From contig JAPJBO010000660.1 in assembly GCA_030068145.1 (NCBI GenBank), forward strand, positions 62,001 through 126,000: a DNA stretch of 64,000 nucleotides, read 5' to 3'. This DNA is from Diplonema papillatum (Eukaryota > Euglenozoa > Diplonemea > Diplonemida > Diplonemidae). The position numbers were made by a program, and so were the translations under genes. Shown piece by piece: positions 32,100 through 41,470 of this stretch (position 1 is its first letter; every line of letters begins with the position of its first letter). The notes under the pieces are model-generated. The model was not told the origin of the DNA. It saw only the letters and a list, made by a program, of their open reading frames with translations, and did not search any database.

Positions 32100-32640
32100 T
32101 CAGGCACATTGTCCCGGATACTACCGCACTGCTCGATGCAGAGCACTTGTCCCGGATACCAGCACTGCTTGCTGCAGTGCACATTGCCCCGGTTACCACA
32201 GCACTCGCTGCAGAGCACAGTGGCCCGGATACCACATCACTACTTGCTGCAGAGCACATTGCCCCGGTTACCACAGCACTCGCTGCAGAGCACAGTGTCC
32301 CGGATACCGCATCGCTACTTGCTGCAGAGCACATTGCCCCGGTTACTACAGCACTCGCTGCAGACCACAGTGTCCCGGATACCACAGCACTACTTGCTGC
32401 AGCCCGGATACCACAACACTACTTGCTGCAGAGCACATTGCCCCGGATACCGCAACACTCGCTGCAGAGCACATTGCCCCGGATACCACAGCACTACTTG
32501 CTGCAGAGCACATTGCCCCTCACTCGCTGCAGAGCACATTGCCCCGGATACCACAGCACTACTCGCTGCAGAGCACATTGTCCCAAGCTACCACTGCACA
32601 ACTCGCTGCAGAGCATTGTCCCGGATACCACTGCACTACT
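32100..32640 (+). repeat. Minisatellite of CCCGGATACCACAGCACTAC units
   Basis: About 14 irregular units of 36-59 bp built from TTGCTGCAGAGCACATTG and CCCCGGATACCACAGCACTA. The period is often near 60 or 38 bp. It is open in several frames on both strands purely from periodicity. Confidence 0.9.
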
Positions 32641-33110
32641 CACAGCCCCAGAAAGACAGCTAACGACGACGCCCAGAGCAGAAGACCTCATCCTCTTGCG
32701 TGCAGCCAGACCGGTAACCACGATTGGTCTCCTGCACGGTGAAGTCCAGCCTCAGAAGCTGGACTTAAGAGGGTGCCATAACCACAACGTGTCCGTGAGA
32801 CTCAAAAAACGTACAAAATGTGTAAATGACAGAAAAGCCAAGACCACCCAATCGACAGTGGCAACCGGCGACCCAAAAGTACCGGCTTCTCAACGCACGA
32901 AACAAACAGGCAGAAAACCCCCGAAGGGAGGGCTGATACGTAGTACTCGTACAAAAAGCAAAAAAAAAAAAAAAAAGAAACCAACGAGAGCGTTGGGCTG
33001 CGCAGTTCAACGGCAGCGCGGCAGAAGGCCGGCGCTTCCTCGCTGCCAAGCATAGCCCCCAGCAAGGCAGCTGCCCTAGCGATTTTGCGCCCCGTTCCCC
33101 GTTGTCTTAC
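32641..33110. other. Upstream region of the KDEL receptor gene
   Basis: A poly-A run at 32960-32977 and no recognised promoter element. The last 35 bases are pyrimidine-rich. Confidence 0.5.
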
Positions 33111-33112
33111 AG
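33085..33112 (+). promoter_or_regulatory. Splice acceptor-like site before the start codon
   Basis: GCGCCCCGTTCCCCGTTGTC followed by TTACAG ends 34 bases before the ATG at 33147. It could be the 3' end of a 5'-UTR intron or a trans-splicing acceptor. Its partner cannot be seen. Confidence 0.45.
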
Positions 33113-33146
33113 ACTTCAGAGGCGATCCGCCGAGTCAGCGCGCGCG

Positions 33147-33708
33147 ATGGAGCTCTTCGGCCACACCAACCTGTTCCGCCAAGTGGGCGACATCCTGCAC
33201 CTCCTGAGCGTGTTGATCATTCTGTACAAAATGCTCAAGCTCAAGAACTGCACGGGGCTTTCCTTGAAGAGTCAGTTCACGTACGCCATCGTGTTCACGA
33301 CACGCTATGTGCCTTCCCTTATAGAGAGCAGGACCGTGTACCTGCTGGTGATGAAGGTGTTCTTCCTTTCGACGTCGTGGTTCGTCGTCTACCTCATGCG
33401 CTTCAAGGTTCCATACGCAGCGTCGTACGACCCGAAGATCGACAGCTTCAAGATGCGGTACTTGTTCATCGTCTCCGGCATCCTGGCGGTGTTCTTCCAC
33501 TACGACACGCCGCACCTCGTCGTCGACATCCTGTGGACCTTCTCCGAGTACCTAGAGGCAGTCGCCATCCTGCCACAGCTGCTGCTGCTGAACACGATCA
33601 TCGAGCAAGGCCGAAAGTGGGAGGTGCTCACCGCAAACTACGTCCTCTGCCTCGGCATGTACCGCCTGTTCTACGTCTTCAACTGGATCTACAGATTCGC
33701 GTACGAGA
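33147..33708 (+). CDS. ERD2: KDEL receptor (ER retention receptor), exon 1
   Basis: Exon 1 of a 226-residue protein (187 codons plus one base here; exon 2 at 37604-37722). The receptor binds C-terminal KDEL/HDEL-type signals of escaped ER proteins in the Golgi and returns them by COPI vesicles. The sequence follows the family throughout: FRQVGDILHLLSVLIILYKM (10-29), CTGLSLKSQ (35-43), FTTRY (50-54), ILWTFSEYLEAVAILPQL (128-145) and the NWIYR element (179-183). Seven hydrophobic helices are evident. Family members are usually about 210-220 residues; the extra length is a few residues at the N-terminus and a small loop (PYAASYDPKIDS, 89-100). The donor is GAGA|GTATGG at 33709. The ATG at 33147 is preferred over an upstream GTG/TTG frame because homology starts there. 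Confidence 0.96.
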
Positions 33709-33717
33709 GTATGGCCG

Positions 33718-33770
33718 TTCTTTTTAGTACTAACAATTATCAACATTTGTGCGGGCTGAAAAGACGTACG
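33718..33770 (+). repeat. Repeat A, truncated start at a splice donor
   Basis: TTCTTTTTAGTACTAACAAT and CAACATTTGTGCGGGCTGAA, then AAGACGTA. It begins 10 bases inside the intron. The second half of this module is found again, complete, at 36236 beyond the transposon. Confidence 0.7.
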
Positions 33771-34044
33771 ACTTACAGTCTAGCTCGTAATTAGTGCGGC
33801 TTTAATTCGAGTACATTTTAATTATGTCGTTTTTAATTTTGTCGGGCCCATTTTTCCTGCATTTTGGACTTAATTACATTTTTCCTGGGTGGGCCTGCGC
33901 GAGGCTACTTCCAGACGGTGTGGTACAGTACTCCGCGTCCTGCCGACTCGCTCCAAGGCAGATGTTGCACCACGAACAAGGGAAAACGCGTCGAAGAAAT
34001 AAATCTGATATTGATGAAAGAAAAAGGAAGCAAGGCAACAAGTA

Positions 34045-34259
34045 ACATGCAGGGTCAAAACCTTGTGTCTTTTTGGAAATGGCCAAAAAAAAAATTCTGG
34101 AAAAAAAAATGGGGTTTTTGAATTTTAAAATTTTGGAACAAACTCTGCAGAAATTTTCGAGGAAGTTGAGCAATTTTTTTTTTTTCCAAATTTTTTTTTT
34201 GGGGGTCATCGGCCCCGCGGGAGCGTTTTAAAAAGACCCAAGGTTCTGACCCTGCATGG
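34045..34259. mobile_element. Repeat E inserted in the transposon
   Basis: A 215-bp foldback: ACATGCAGGGTCAAAACCTT at the left and the inverse AAGGTTCTGACCCTGCATGG at the right, flanked by TA at 34043-34044 and 34260-34261. It ends 11 bp from the transposase stop codon, so it lies in the transposon's 3' flank and leaves the gene intact. Confidence 0.88.
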
Positions 34260-34270
34260 TAAACCCGGAC

Positions 34271-35950
34271 CTAGTCGATGTTTGCAAGAGACCTTCGTGG
34301 ATGTGTCCACATGGCCAAGAGACCTTGCGGCTTTACCTTCGAGCAGCTTAGCCTCCCTCGGTGCGCTGCAACGATCTCATCTCGTGTCGGACAAATTCGC
34401 TTGGGACGACCGAAAGATCTTACCAGTACAAAACGACCTGCTTCGTCGCCCCCAGATGGTCTGGCACGTTTTCTCGTACTCTGAGGTTGGGTGGGAATGG
34501 TCTCTGCTGCATGCTCTTCGGGCTGGGAAGGCACAACGAGTTGTGGTTCGTCAGTTGCTTTCTGACCGTCCACAGGGACTTCAGCATCTTCTTCGAGGTT
34601 CGCCAGTTCGCAGTACTGGTCGTAGAGGATTGTAGTGGATTCCGGAGGCGGCTCGTTGAACACAGCCCGCAGAATACCCGCAGCTGTCCACGACTTCACG
34701 ACAACCTCTGCCGAGGTTGTATCGATGGCTTCGGCAAGGTAACGGTATTTACGGTCACGACGAACCTTCAGCCTTCCGTCGAGCAGTTGCTTGGTCGCAT
34801 CACCTGCGTCGCTGGTGGTGAATAGCTCTTCGATGTGTGCACCCCAAGCCTTCTTGGCCTTCTGCTTGATGCATGATATGATGAACATATCGGCCGGCTG
34901 AAAGCAGTGAGTCTGCTTCTTGGGGATCTGAACAATTGAGATGTTCTCACAAGCCAAGCCCACCTCTTCAGTAACATGCTGCGTCGCAGCGTCGAGGATC
35001 AGGACGGCCTTGTGTGTTGTTGGTAAACTGTGTTCGACGCGGATGCGAGCCACTACGATTTTGAACTCGCTCAACCATTCCGCGAACGTTGCCTGGCATT
35101 GGAAGTGGGATCGTTCGGAATGTTGCTGCATGATTTTGGCGTGAGGCTGGCCTTCTGGAACGGCATGAACAGCAGTGGTCTTTCCTTGCCAGATCAGCTG
35201 CATCAGGTGAATCTGGCCGTCGGCGGAGCTCAAGACAGAGCAGGTGAATCCCATCTTGTTGCTCGCCACCGCGATGTTTTTCTTCTCACCTCTTTTAACG
35301 CGTTCCCACGTCCACTGCTGGTTGCTGTTGTCCAAATGCACGAAGAATTCGTCCATGTTGAACAGGAGGGCTTTACAGCCCACGTCAGTTTGCGACAGTT
35401 CTTTGTAGAACAGTGCACCATCATCCCTGATCTGTTTTGCAGAGACGGTGCGGTCCGTTGTGGCCTTGCGAACGCGGATTCCCATTCGTGCCATCTCCGC
35501 CTTGGCCCATGACACGCTGAAGAGCAGCACTCGGTCCTGTGAAACCAGCATTGGCCGACTACGTCCAACAACACCCCGGGCAACACAAGCAAAGATGTAA
35601 GCTGAGATCGGAGCACCTGTCCGACGAATGGTGTCGAAGACCCGACCCAGGATCCGTTGTTCTTCTGCTAGGAGTATGTGTTTCGGCCCACGTGTCTCTG
35701 GTTGAAAGTAGCGGCGGTGCTCTTCCCAGAACTTCTTCCAGCGCTGGACAACACGTTCACCCACCTTGTTGTCCGGATGGAGGCCGTTCCAGCGCCGGGC
35801 TGCTTGAGCAGCCGATGTTTGTCGTGCCATGTCGGTGAGTGCTTTGATGTCATCTGGGGCAAGTGTTGAACGGGTCTTTGTTGCTTTCGTCACTTCGTTG
35901 GCGTGGGTCTTTGCAGCTTTGATGTCAGGTGGTTCGGTGAAGCGATCCAT
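34271..35950 (-). CDS. pogo/Tigger-family DDE transposase
   Basis: A 559-residue open frame without stops, ATG at 35950-35948. A helix-turn-helix-like region lies at about 45-82 (TSAAQAARRWNGLH, then VVQRWKKFWEEH). The catalytic triad of the DDE_1 superfamily is visible: D200 in LLFNMDEFFVHLD, D320 in AVLILDAATQHV, and D354 in CFQPADMFIISCIKQKAKKA, a DD33D spacing. It would cut and paste the element at TA sites. A basic, Pro-rich tail (RKRARPSGGDEAGR) may be a nuclear signal. All three acidic residues are kept and the frame is intact, so it may be active or recently active. Confidence 0.94.
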   Translation of the reverse strand: MDRFTEPPDIKAAKTHANEVTKATKTRSTLAPDDIKALTDMARQTSAAQAARRWNGLHPDNKVGERVVQRWKKFWEEHRRYFQPETRGPKHILLAEEQRILGRVFDTIRRTGAPISAYIFACVARGVVGRSRPMLVSQDRVLLFSVSWAKAEMARMGIRVRKATTDRTVSAKQIRDDGALFYKELSQTDVGCKALLFNMDEFFVHLDNSNQQWTWERVKRGEKKNIAVASNKMGFTCSVLSSADGQIHLMQLIWQGKTTAVHAVPEGQPHAKIMQQHSERSHFQCQATFAEWLSEFKIVVARIRVEHSLPTTHKAVLILDAATQHVTEEVGLACENISIVQIPKKQTHCFQPADMFIISCIKQKAKKAWGAHIEELFTTSDAGDATKQLLDGRLKVRRDRKYRYLAEAIDTTSAEVVVKSWTAAGILRAVFNEPPPESTTILYDQYCELANLEEDAEVPVDGQKATDEPQLVVPSQPEEHAAETIPTQPQSTRKRARPSGGDEAGRFVLVRSFGRPKRICPTRDEIVAAHRGRLSCSKVKPQGLLAMWTHPRRSLANID

Positions 35951-36235
35951 TCTTCTTTTTTGCCGGTGTTGGCCTCGATTTCAGGGTTATCCTGGAGTGG
36001 AGGTTGGTGATGTGTTTAGCTGGAAACATGACCATGTGTTGTCGGAGTTAATTTTGTCGACTTTAATTATGTCGTTTTTATTTTTTTCGCCCGACCAAAT
36101 CCGACATAATTAAAAACGACATAATTACCGCCTGCACTGTATGCCCGCCGTAGTAGTACGGGATAGTAGTGGGGCGACCGGATACTCCTCGTAGAGATGG
36201 TCCCTGCACTCTAACTCGTCTCTCTCTCTCTCTCT

Positions 36236-36373
36236 CAACATTTGTGCGGGCTGAAAAGACGTAGGCAGCGTGTTTTGGGGGGTTTATCAGAGTTCCTGAC
36301 CTGAAATTGGCGCAGGGTAAATACAGTCGTGGGAAAACGATCAGCCGGCACGCACAAACAAAACGAAGCAGCC
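36236..36373 (+). repeat. Repeat A, type 2
   Basis: CAACATTTGTGCGGGCTGAA, AAGACGTAGGCAGCGTGTTT, a TTATCAGAGTTCCTGACCTG box and the end CCGGCACGCACAAACAAAAC. It is preceded by a CT run at 36219-36235. Confidence 0.8.
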
Positions 36374-36490
36374 TACTAGCTTGGGGGGGGGTCAGCTGGT
36401 CGCCAGACCAGAGTTGGTCTGGAAACTGGTCTGGGTCAAAAAAAAAAAAAATATCTCAGCTATAATTGTTTTCCCGGAGAAACCGGCTAC

Positions 36491-36610
36491 CCACAGTGTA
36501 CTACTACAGTGTGTACAGGGTACCACAGTGTACTACCACCGTGCACCACGGGGTACCACAGTGTGCTACCACGGGGTACCACAGTGTACTACCACCGTGT
36601 TCAACCACCG
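36491..36610 (+). repeat. GTACCACAGTGTACTACC microsatellite
   Basis: Irregular 18-24-bp words of CACAGTGTACTACCACCG and GTACCACGGG just upstream of the hAT relic. The open frame of the relic runs through it by chance. Confidence 0.8.
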
Positions 36611-37195
36611 GGTGCATTGGAAGACGTCATGCTGGGGCTGCTGAAGTCATCGAACCTTTCGACGGCATTTCCAGAGACAAACAATCTGTTTGCCATTGCT
36701 GTTGTCCTGCCAATGGGGACAGCATCGGTCGAGCGTGTCTTTTCAAACATGAAAAGGGTGTTGACAAAAGCCAGGAAGAGGCTTCACGAGCAGACGCTGA
36801 CCGACGTGCTAATGCTCGGGCTCAATGGCCCGTATGAACGTGGCAGTGGCATCCCGAGGAGCGCTATGGAGGCGTACCTCAATGCGTGGATTGCGAGCCC
36901 AAGAACACTGAACTTCGCCACGTGGCCGGAGTATGAAGCGTGCGTCGACAAAGTGGGGGTCATGCGCAAAGATATGATGACTAACCCAAGCCCTTCACTG
37001 ACACTGTTGTTGGCCCACTCGTCCCTTCGTTTCCCACTGACGCTGTTGTTGGCCCACTCGTCCCTTCGTTTCCCACTGACGCTGTTGTTGGCCCACTCGT
37101 CCCTTCGTTTCCCACTGACGCTGTTGTTGGCCCACTCGTCCCTTTGTTTCCCACTGACGCTGTTGTTGACCCACTCGTCCCTTCGTTTCCCGTAG
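36611..37195 (+). pseudogene. hAT transposase C-terminal relic
   Basis: The reading frame contains the hAT dimerisation block: FPETNNLFAIAVVLPMGTAS, ERVFSNMKRVLTKARKRL and LMLGLNGP. This region is diagnostic of hAT (Ac/hobo) transposases. The N-terminal zinc finger and RNase H-like catalytic core are missing, so it cannot be active. The frame runs on through about 50 unrelated residues into a 39-bp tandem repeat and stops at 37193-37195. Confidence 0.88.
36998..37192 (+). repeat. 39-bp unit, five tandem copies
   Basis: CTGACGCTGTTGTTGGCCCA followed by CTCGTCCCTTCGTTTCCCA, five times with one or two changes each. The unit is divisible by three and encodes LTLLLAHSSLRFP repeatedly at the end of the hAT relic frame. 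Confidence 0.95.
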
Positions 37196-37603
37196 CAGGC
37201 GTATGGCTTTCTTCGTTCTTTGTCCACCATGCCACCGCTATCCGGTACGACTTCGCTCTGCAGGCATTCGTTGCCGAACGGGGGTGCCTGCCCTCCTGCA
37301 ACCCCCTATTTTGATACAGACCAGTTTACCAGTTCTGGGCTCGGGGGTCGAGGTAGATTTTGGCATCTTATTTCTTATTTCCTTTCTCTAACTAAAGCGC
37401 GTCACCAAAACTCCTTGCCAAACAAACAAAGGTCGCAAGACACCAAACTGATCGTCCTTCGGGATCGACGGTAACACAAAACAGTGCAGTCGGAAAAGGA
37501 ATCATGCCTTGTGTAGGAACCCCTGACGTCTAAAGGTCTTGCAAAATGAATGAGATTAGATTTCGACGCCAAGGCAACAAGCTGCACCTTTTTCAACACA
37601 CAG

Positions 37604-37722
37604 ATCGGTGGAACTGGGTTGACACAACTGCTGGGATCATGCAGACTTTGCTGTACGCTGACTTCTTCTACATTTACATCATCGGCATGTCGAAGATGAG
37701 GCAGACGTCTCTGCCACACTAG
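37604..37722 (+). CDS. ERD2: KDEL receptor, exon 2
   Basis: Begins after TTTTTCAACACACAG and encodes RWNWVDTTAGIMQTLLYADF then FYIYIIGMSKMRQTSLPH and a TAG stop at 37720-37722. The GIMQTLLYADFFYIY block is the conserved last helix of the receptor. The tail is short with few lysines; the KKxSLP-like COPI motif of animal receptors is reduced to MRQTSLP. 119 bp, phase matching exon 1. Confidence 0.95.
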
Positions 37723-39582
37723 CGGCAAATACTTCGCACGCGCACCGTCGGGCGGTGCGTGTTGCTAGCAGTGTGCTCTGCTAGCAGTGCGCGCTACCAG
37801 CAGTGCGCCCAACTAGCAGTTTGTGATATTGTACACCACTGGCTACTGTGCGGACGACAGGGCTGTTGAGTGTGGAGGCATCTGCACAGCAACTCTCCAC
37901 GCGAGCTCGTAAGCACTGTGGTGCCACTGAAACGGGGCTACTGTGGCACGACGCGGAAGAAGAAGAAGAAGAAGAAAAACGCCGCACCTGGTCCAGGAAC
38001 GTGACGGTCAGCCACAGCTTGCAAAGCTTGAGTCGGAGGCAGCACAGTGCCACAACCCCGTCCGCTCTGCTCTGCGGCTGACCGTCTCGACGAGCTTGTG
38101 TTCAGCGCGAGCGCCAAGCCCCAAGGTGCGCCAAGCCTTGTGCTTTAGTTTGGGAAATCGGTAGCTACTTGTCCCGCAGGCCCGTGGCTCTGCAGTACCG
38201 CCGAGAGCCACGTGAAGCTTGGCTCCCGTGTAGCAGGCTTTCCCTGGTATTGGTACCTGGTCCCTGACACGACGCGGAAGAAACACAATGCGGATTATCT
38301 GCGGCGATCGCCTGCATTTAGTATCTGCGAGAAACAGCCACAGGCAATTCGGGCAGCTCCAGAAGACAGGGATGGTTTTGGGATTAGAATGCAAAGAATC
38401 TGTGGCGATAATCTGCATCGCCGCAGGGATGGACCTGGCGTACCGTATCACGGAAGGTAGTCGGGTGAGTTTGAAATTTGGAAGCAGACCATCTACGGCC
38501 TGCATTAGCCACCGACTAACCTCTTCACCCCAGGCCGTGGCAGTTGTGGATTCGAATGCAAATAATCTGCGTGACATTTTGCATCGCCGGCTTCGTGGGG
38601 GATGCCCTGCGACCGTTCGTCCCTCGATCGGACTACACAGGTTCATCCCCCCCTTGACGCGGCTTCGATCCGTCGTTTCGGTGAAAATAACTTGTAGAAC
38701 GTGGGGAACCCAAGACTACACTCCACGAAGGGGGTATGTACTTGGTGTCGGTCAGTCCCGGACATGGCCATAACGAAAGCGTGCACCAAATATACAACCC
38801 GTAACCACATAGCCCTTTCTTGCTCTAAGAGAACCCATTCATGAACGGTCACACGGAGACCTAAACCCCCGGAATTTCAAGCGAACTTTAACTCTAAAAT
38901 CACCGCCGTCAGTGGCTCTCATGCGTCCGTCCCATTCTGGGCGCATCTTCTGCGTGTGACCCCCGTTTTTGGCCCGCGCAATACAGGTTATGTGGCAGCT
39001 GCTACACCAAGCGAGCTGAGTACGTACAGCGCTTGGCACGAAGTGGACAAGGTCCTAATGCAACTACTCGATCGAACTGCGCTTTTTCCTCAGCGAAAAT
39101 GCGGGAAAATCTTTTCGAGGGGTGTCGGCCGTGCCCGATCGCCACAGAAAATTGAGATCGGAACATGTGTGTACCGCAACCGGAAGGGTATTGGAAAAAG
39201 AACAAAAAAAGCGGGATTCGTCTCGGCTCAGAACCGGCTTGTAGGCTTCTTGACACCAGGCGTACCTGGGATACTCTGCACCGCCATGCCGCACCTACTA
39301 CGAGCTGGTGGATCCGACGGTAAAACCCGGGAATACAGCTTTACAGAAACAGACTCTTCATCGACCCAAGGCATGTAACCTCCGTCGATCATATCCCAAC
39401 TTGGCCCCCTGGCATAATCCGGAGAGAAAAATGTCGATTCACGGCCACCCCAGATATAGTTTACTGTGGGAGCTGGAACAAAACGCATGGCAGGATGAGC
39501 TCCTTCCCGAGCCGACTCCAGGAGAGTTTGGGGTGAGGCGGGGCTTCCACTCCGGAAGAAAGGTCCGTTCTGCGATGCTCAT
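37723..39582. other. No firm gene; dispersed repeats
   Basis: 37755-37825 repeats CTAGCAGTGYGC words. 38280-38600 repeats GAATGCAAAGAATCTGTGGC / GATAATCTGCATCGCC words, also found at 13235 and 43405. 38690-38805 is the partner of 4022-4140. The minus strand at 39228-39488 is open and mildly protein-like but unrecognised. Confidence 0.5.
38858..38903 (+). repeat. Repeat F motif
   Basis: GGAGACCTAAACCCCCGGAA then TTTCAAGCGAACTTTAACTC and TAAAA, close to the copy at 22858-22905. No gene follows it here. Confidence 0.7.
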
Positions 39583-40027
39583 GTGTAAAGTAACACTAGC
39601 TCGTGAACGGTACTTGCACTTTACAGAACTCAATGCTCGTGTGCAGGATATGTGGGCCCCACCAGCAAACCCCGATCAACTTCTGCAGTGTGCCGACGCA
39701 GCGGGACGCAAAGTTCACCGGAACTGTCTTCTAGTCTAGCTGAGAGTTGTGCAGCTATTCACGTCGACGGCAAGCACGTGTAAAGTAACACTAGCTCGTG
39801 AACGGTACTTGCACTTTACAGAACTCAATGCTCGTGTGCAGTGCATGCTGATCCATGTGGTTCATGCACTTAAAAGAACTCAATGCTCGTGTGCAGGATA
39901 TGTGGGCCCCACCAGCAAACCCCGATCAACTTCTGCAGTGTGCCGACGCAGCGGGACGCAAAGTTCACCGGAACTGTCTTCTCGTCTAGCTGAGAGTTGT
40001 GCAGCTATTCACGTAGACGGCAAACAC
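39583..40027 (+). repeat. Two-copy tandem repeat of about 195-250 bp
   Basis: GTGTAAAGTAACACTAGCTC, TGGGCCCCACCAGCAAACCC and AGCTGAGAGTTGTGCAGCTA occur in both copies (39583-39777 and 39778-40027). The second has an extra 50-odd bp around 39842-39895, where an AACTCAATGCTCGTGTGCAG word is duplicated. Confidence 0.9.
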
Positions 40028-40834
40028 TGACGTCTATTGGAAATAGACCAAACCCAGCAGGACCCAATACTGACATGTCTCGCCTTCCTCGTTCTTTGTC
40101 TCCAGTCTCACGTGGTGACTGCCGTGACCGGTTTGAGCAACCTCAAACAGCGCCGTGCCTGCTTCGTGGTTGCAGTGCTCGCCTGCCCTCCCGACACTTG
40201 CACTTTACAGCTATCGATGCTTCGCAGTTGTACCGTGGTGGCCGCTCTGTTGTCGTTCTTTTTTCCTTCGCGCACACTTCTTTTTTTTTTTTTCTCTCGT
40301 TCTTCGGCTGATTTTTTTTGATTTTCTTTTTGCACCTTGTTGCTAAGCAGGCAGGGGACTTTAGCACTTTGTCTGATCGAGCAAAAAAGTCGTTTCAGCC
40401 GAAACCCGGTTTTGGGGCTCTGCGGTGCCTTGGGTGTCTGTGTGCCTGGAACTGTCGCTCCGCGCACACAAACAACGGACCGGAGAGAGGGGTGGTGAGA
40501 TATAGGCTTGCGGTGGCGGTATGCTCGTCTATCAAACTACGGAGGTGGCGAGTGAAAGCTTCGAATAGCAGTGACACATCGTGACCGCCACGTCACTGCA
40601 GTACTGTATGCAGCACAGGTACTGTACTGCAGGAGCCACTTTTTTCTTTTTCGAAATTTATAAATTGTTTTTATTTTTCTGAAACCCCCCAAACCCGAAA
40701 ATCCCGGTTTCTGAAACCGGGAAACCGGGTTTCTAAAGTCCCCTGTTAAAACAGGGCTGTATCCTCTTGTTGTGGCGTCGTGGGGGCCTGGTCAACCACC
40801 TCATTACTATAGGGCACAACCCTTTTCGCTACCG
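40028..40834. other. No gene recognised
   Basis: A T/C-rich block at 40258-40340 and a GGTTTCTGAAACCGGGAAACC foldback near 40708-40735. No gene. Confidence 0.5.
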
Positions 40835-40872
40835 TGATTGGCCTGTCGGGATTGCCGTGGGCGGGTATAAAA
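40835..40872 (+). promoter_or_regulatory. CAAT / GC / TATA promoter-like block
   Basis: An inverted CCAAT box (GATTGG at 40836-40841), a GC box (GGGCGGG at 40859-40865) and TATAAAA (40866-40872) lie in the order and spacing of a textbook RNA polymerase II core promoter. A start site would be expected around 40895-40905. It may belong to a mobile element instead of a host gene. Confidence 0.5.
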
Positions 40873-40939
40873 GGAAAGGCAAAGCAAGTGACCTGCCCCC
40901 CTGCGCCTGCTGTCCCCGGCTGCTTCGGCAGTTCGATAC

Positions 40940-41137
40940 TTGCTAGCCAATGTTGTCTTGATTGATGAAGCTGGTGAAGCCGCTGCCTGCCCTAATTATA
41001 TGTGCCGTGAATGTTCAGGTGACGCAGGCTTCACCGTGGCTGCTTCACCTGACACATTCTTGGGTGGTGTGAAAGAAGCTGCACATCATCAAGAAGTTCT
41101 ACAGCTACTCAGATCGTGGCTTAGTTTTTGTGTCTAA
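40940..41137 (+). CDS. Small unknown coding-like segment after TATA block
   Basis: A 65-codon stretch reads LANVVLIDEAGEAAACPNYM, then CRECSGDAGFTVAASPDTFL and GGVKEAAHHQEVLQLLRSWL to a stop at 41135-41137. It starts with TTG, so it is either an exon joined to something unseen or not translated from here. A different frame offers an ATG (about 40966) and 35 codons of hydrophobic peptide. Codon use is less GC-rich than in the host exons. A repeat A module starts at its very end, as at other exon ends in this window. Function unknown. Confidence 0.3.
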   Translation: MLANVVLIDEAGEAAACPNYMCRECSGDAGFTVAASPDTFLGGVKEAAHHQEVLQLLRSWLSFCV

Positions 41138-41247
41138 CAAATGCAATTTGTCAAGAACAAAAACAGATCGATGGCAGCGTACTATCCTCACTCCCGTTAG
41201 ATGAACAAAACAGGTTTGAAGGAAGTGCGCACAAACAAACAGCGCGT
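41124..41247 (+). repeat. Repeat A, type 1 variant
   Basis: TTTTTGTGTCTAACAAATGC, AACAAAAACAGATCGATGGC, GCGTACTATCCTCACTCC and GCGCACAAACAAACAGCGCG. Nearly the same module is inverted at 48832-48950. Confidence 0.8.
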
Positions 41248-41470
41248 CACCTGTGCTTTACCTAAATACGTTCAGGTTCAAGACCCACGGACAACGTTGC
41301 TTACTACTACTACTGTTCACCTTGTTCGTTCCGAAACGTATCGCGGAATCCCCGGAGTCGCTTTCAAAGGCCCAGGTTCGAAGCATTTACCTACAGGGGG
41401 GGAAGAAGATGGTTTCGTCGCGGTGGAGTTCTGGCATTGGAGGAAACCCCTTTGCCCTTTTTGGGGTCTA

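Larger units (their letters stand above)
33790..36125 (-). mobile_element. pogo/Tigger-type DNA transposon
   Basis: The left end ATTAGTGCGGCTTTAATTCG and TTTTAATTATGTCGTTTTTA faces the inverted right end ATTATGTCGTTTTTAATTAT. TA dinucleotides flank both edges (33788-33789 and 36126-36127), as for TA-target transposons. The ends contain several TTAATT(A)TGTCG words. The element carries one intact transposase on the minus strand and is interrupted near its left end by a repeat E insertion. Confidence 0.85.
33709..37603 (+). other. KDEL receptor intron, 3.9 kb
   Basis: GT at 33709 and AG at 37602-37603, phase 1 on both sides. Joining gives the codon AAT and the sequence RFAYE-N-RWNWVDTTAG, which matches the family. 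The intron opens with a repeat A start, then carries a pogo-type transposon, a second repeat A, a degenerate GTACCACAGTGTACTACC microsatellite (36491-36610) and a hAT relic. Confidence 0.9.

Noticed and set aside
40745..41141. TGTTA...TAACA considered as a solo LTR
   Set aside because: No target-site duplication, no primer-binding site after it and no second copy in the window; kept only as a remark in the promoter finding.
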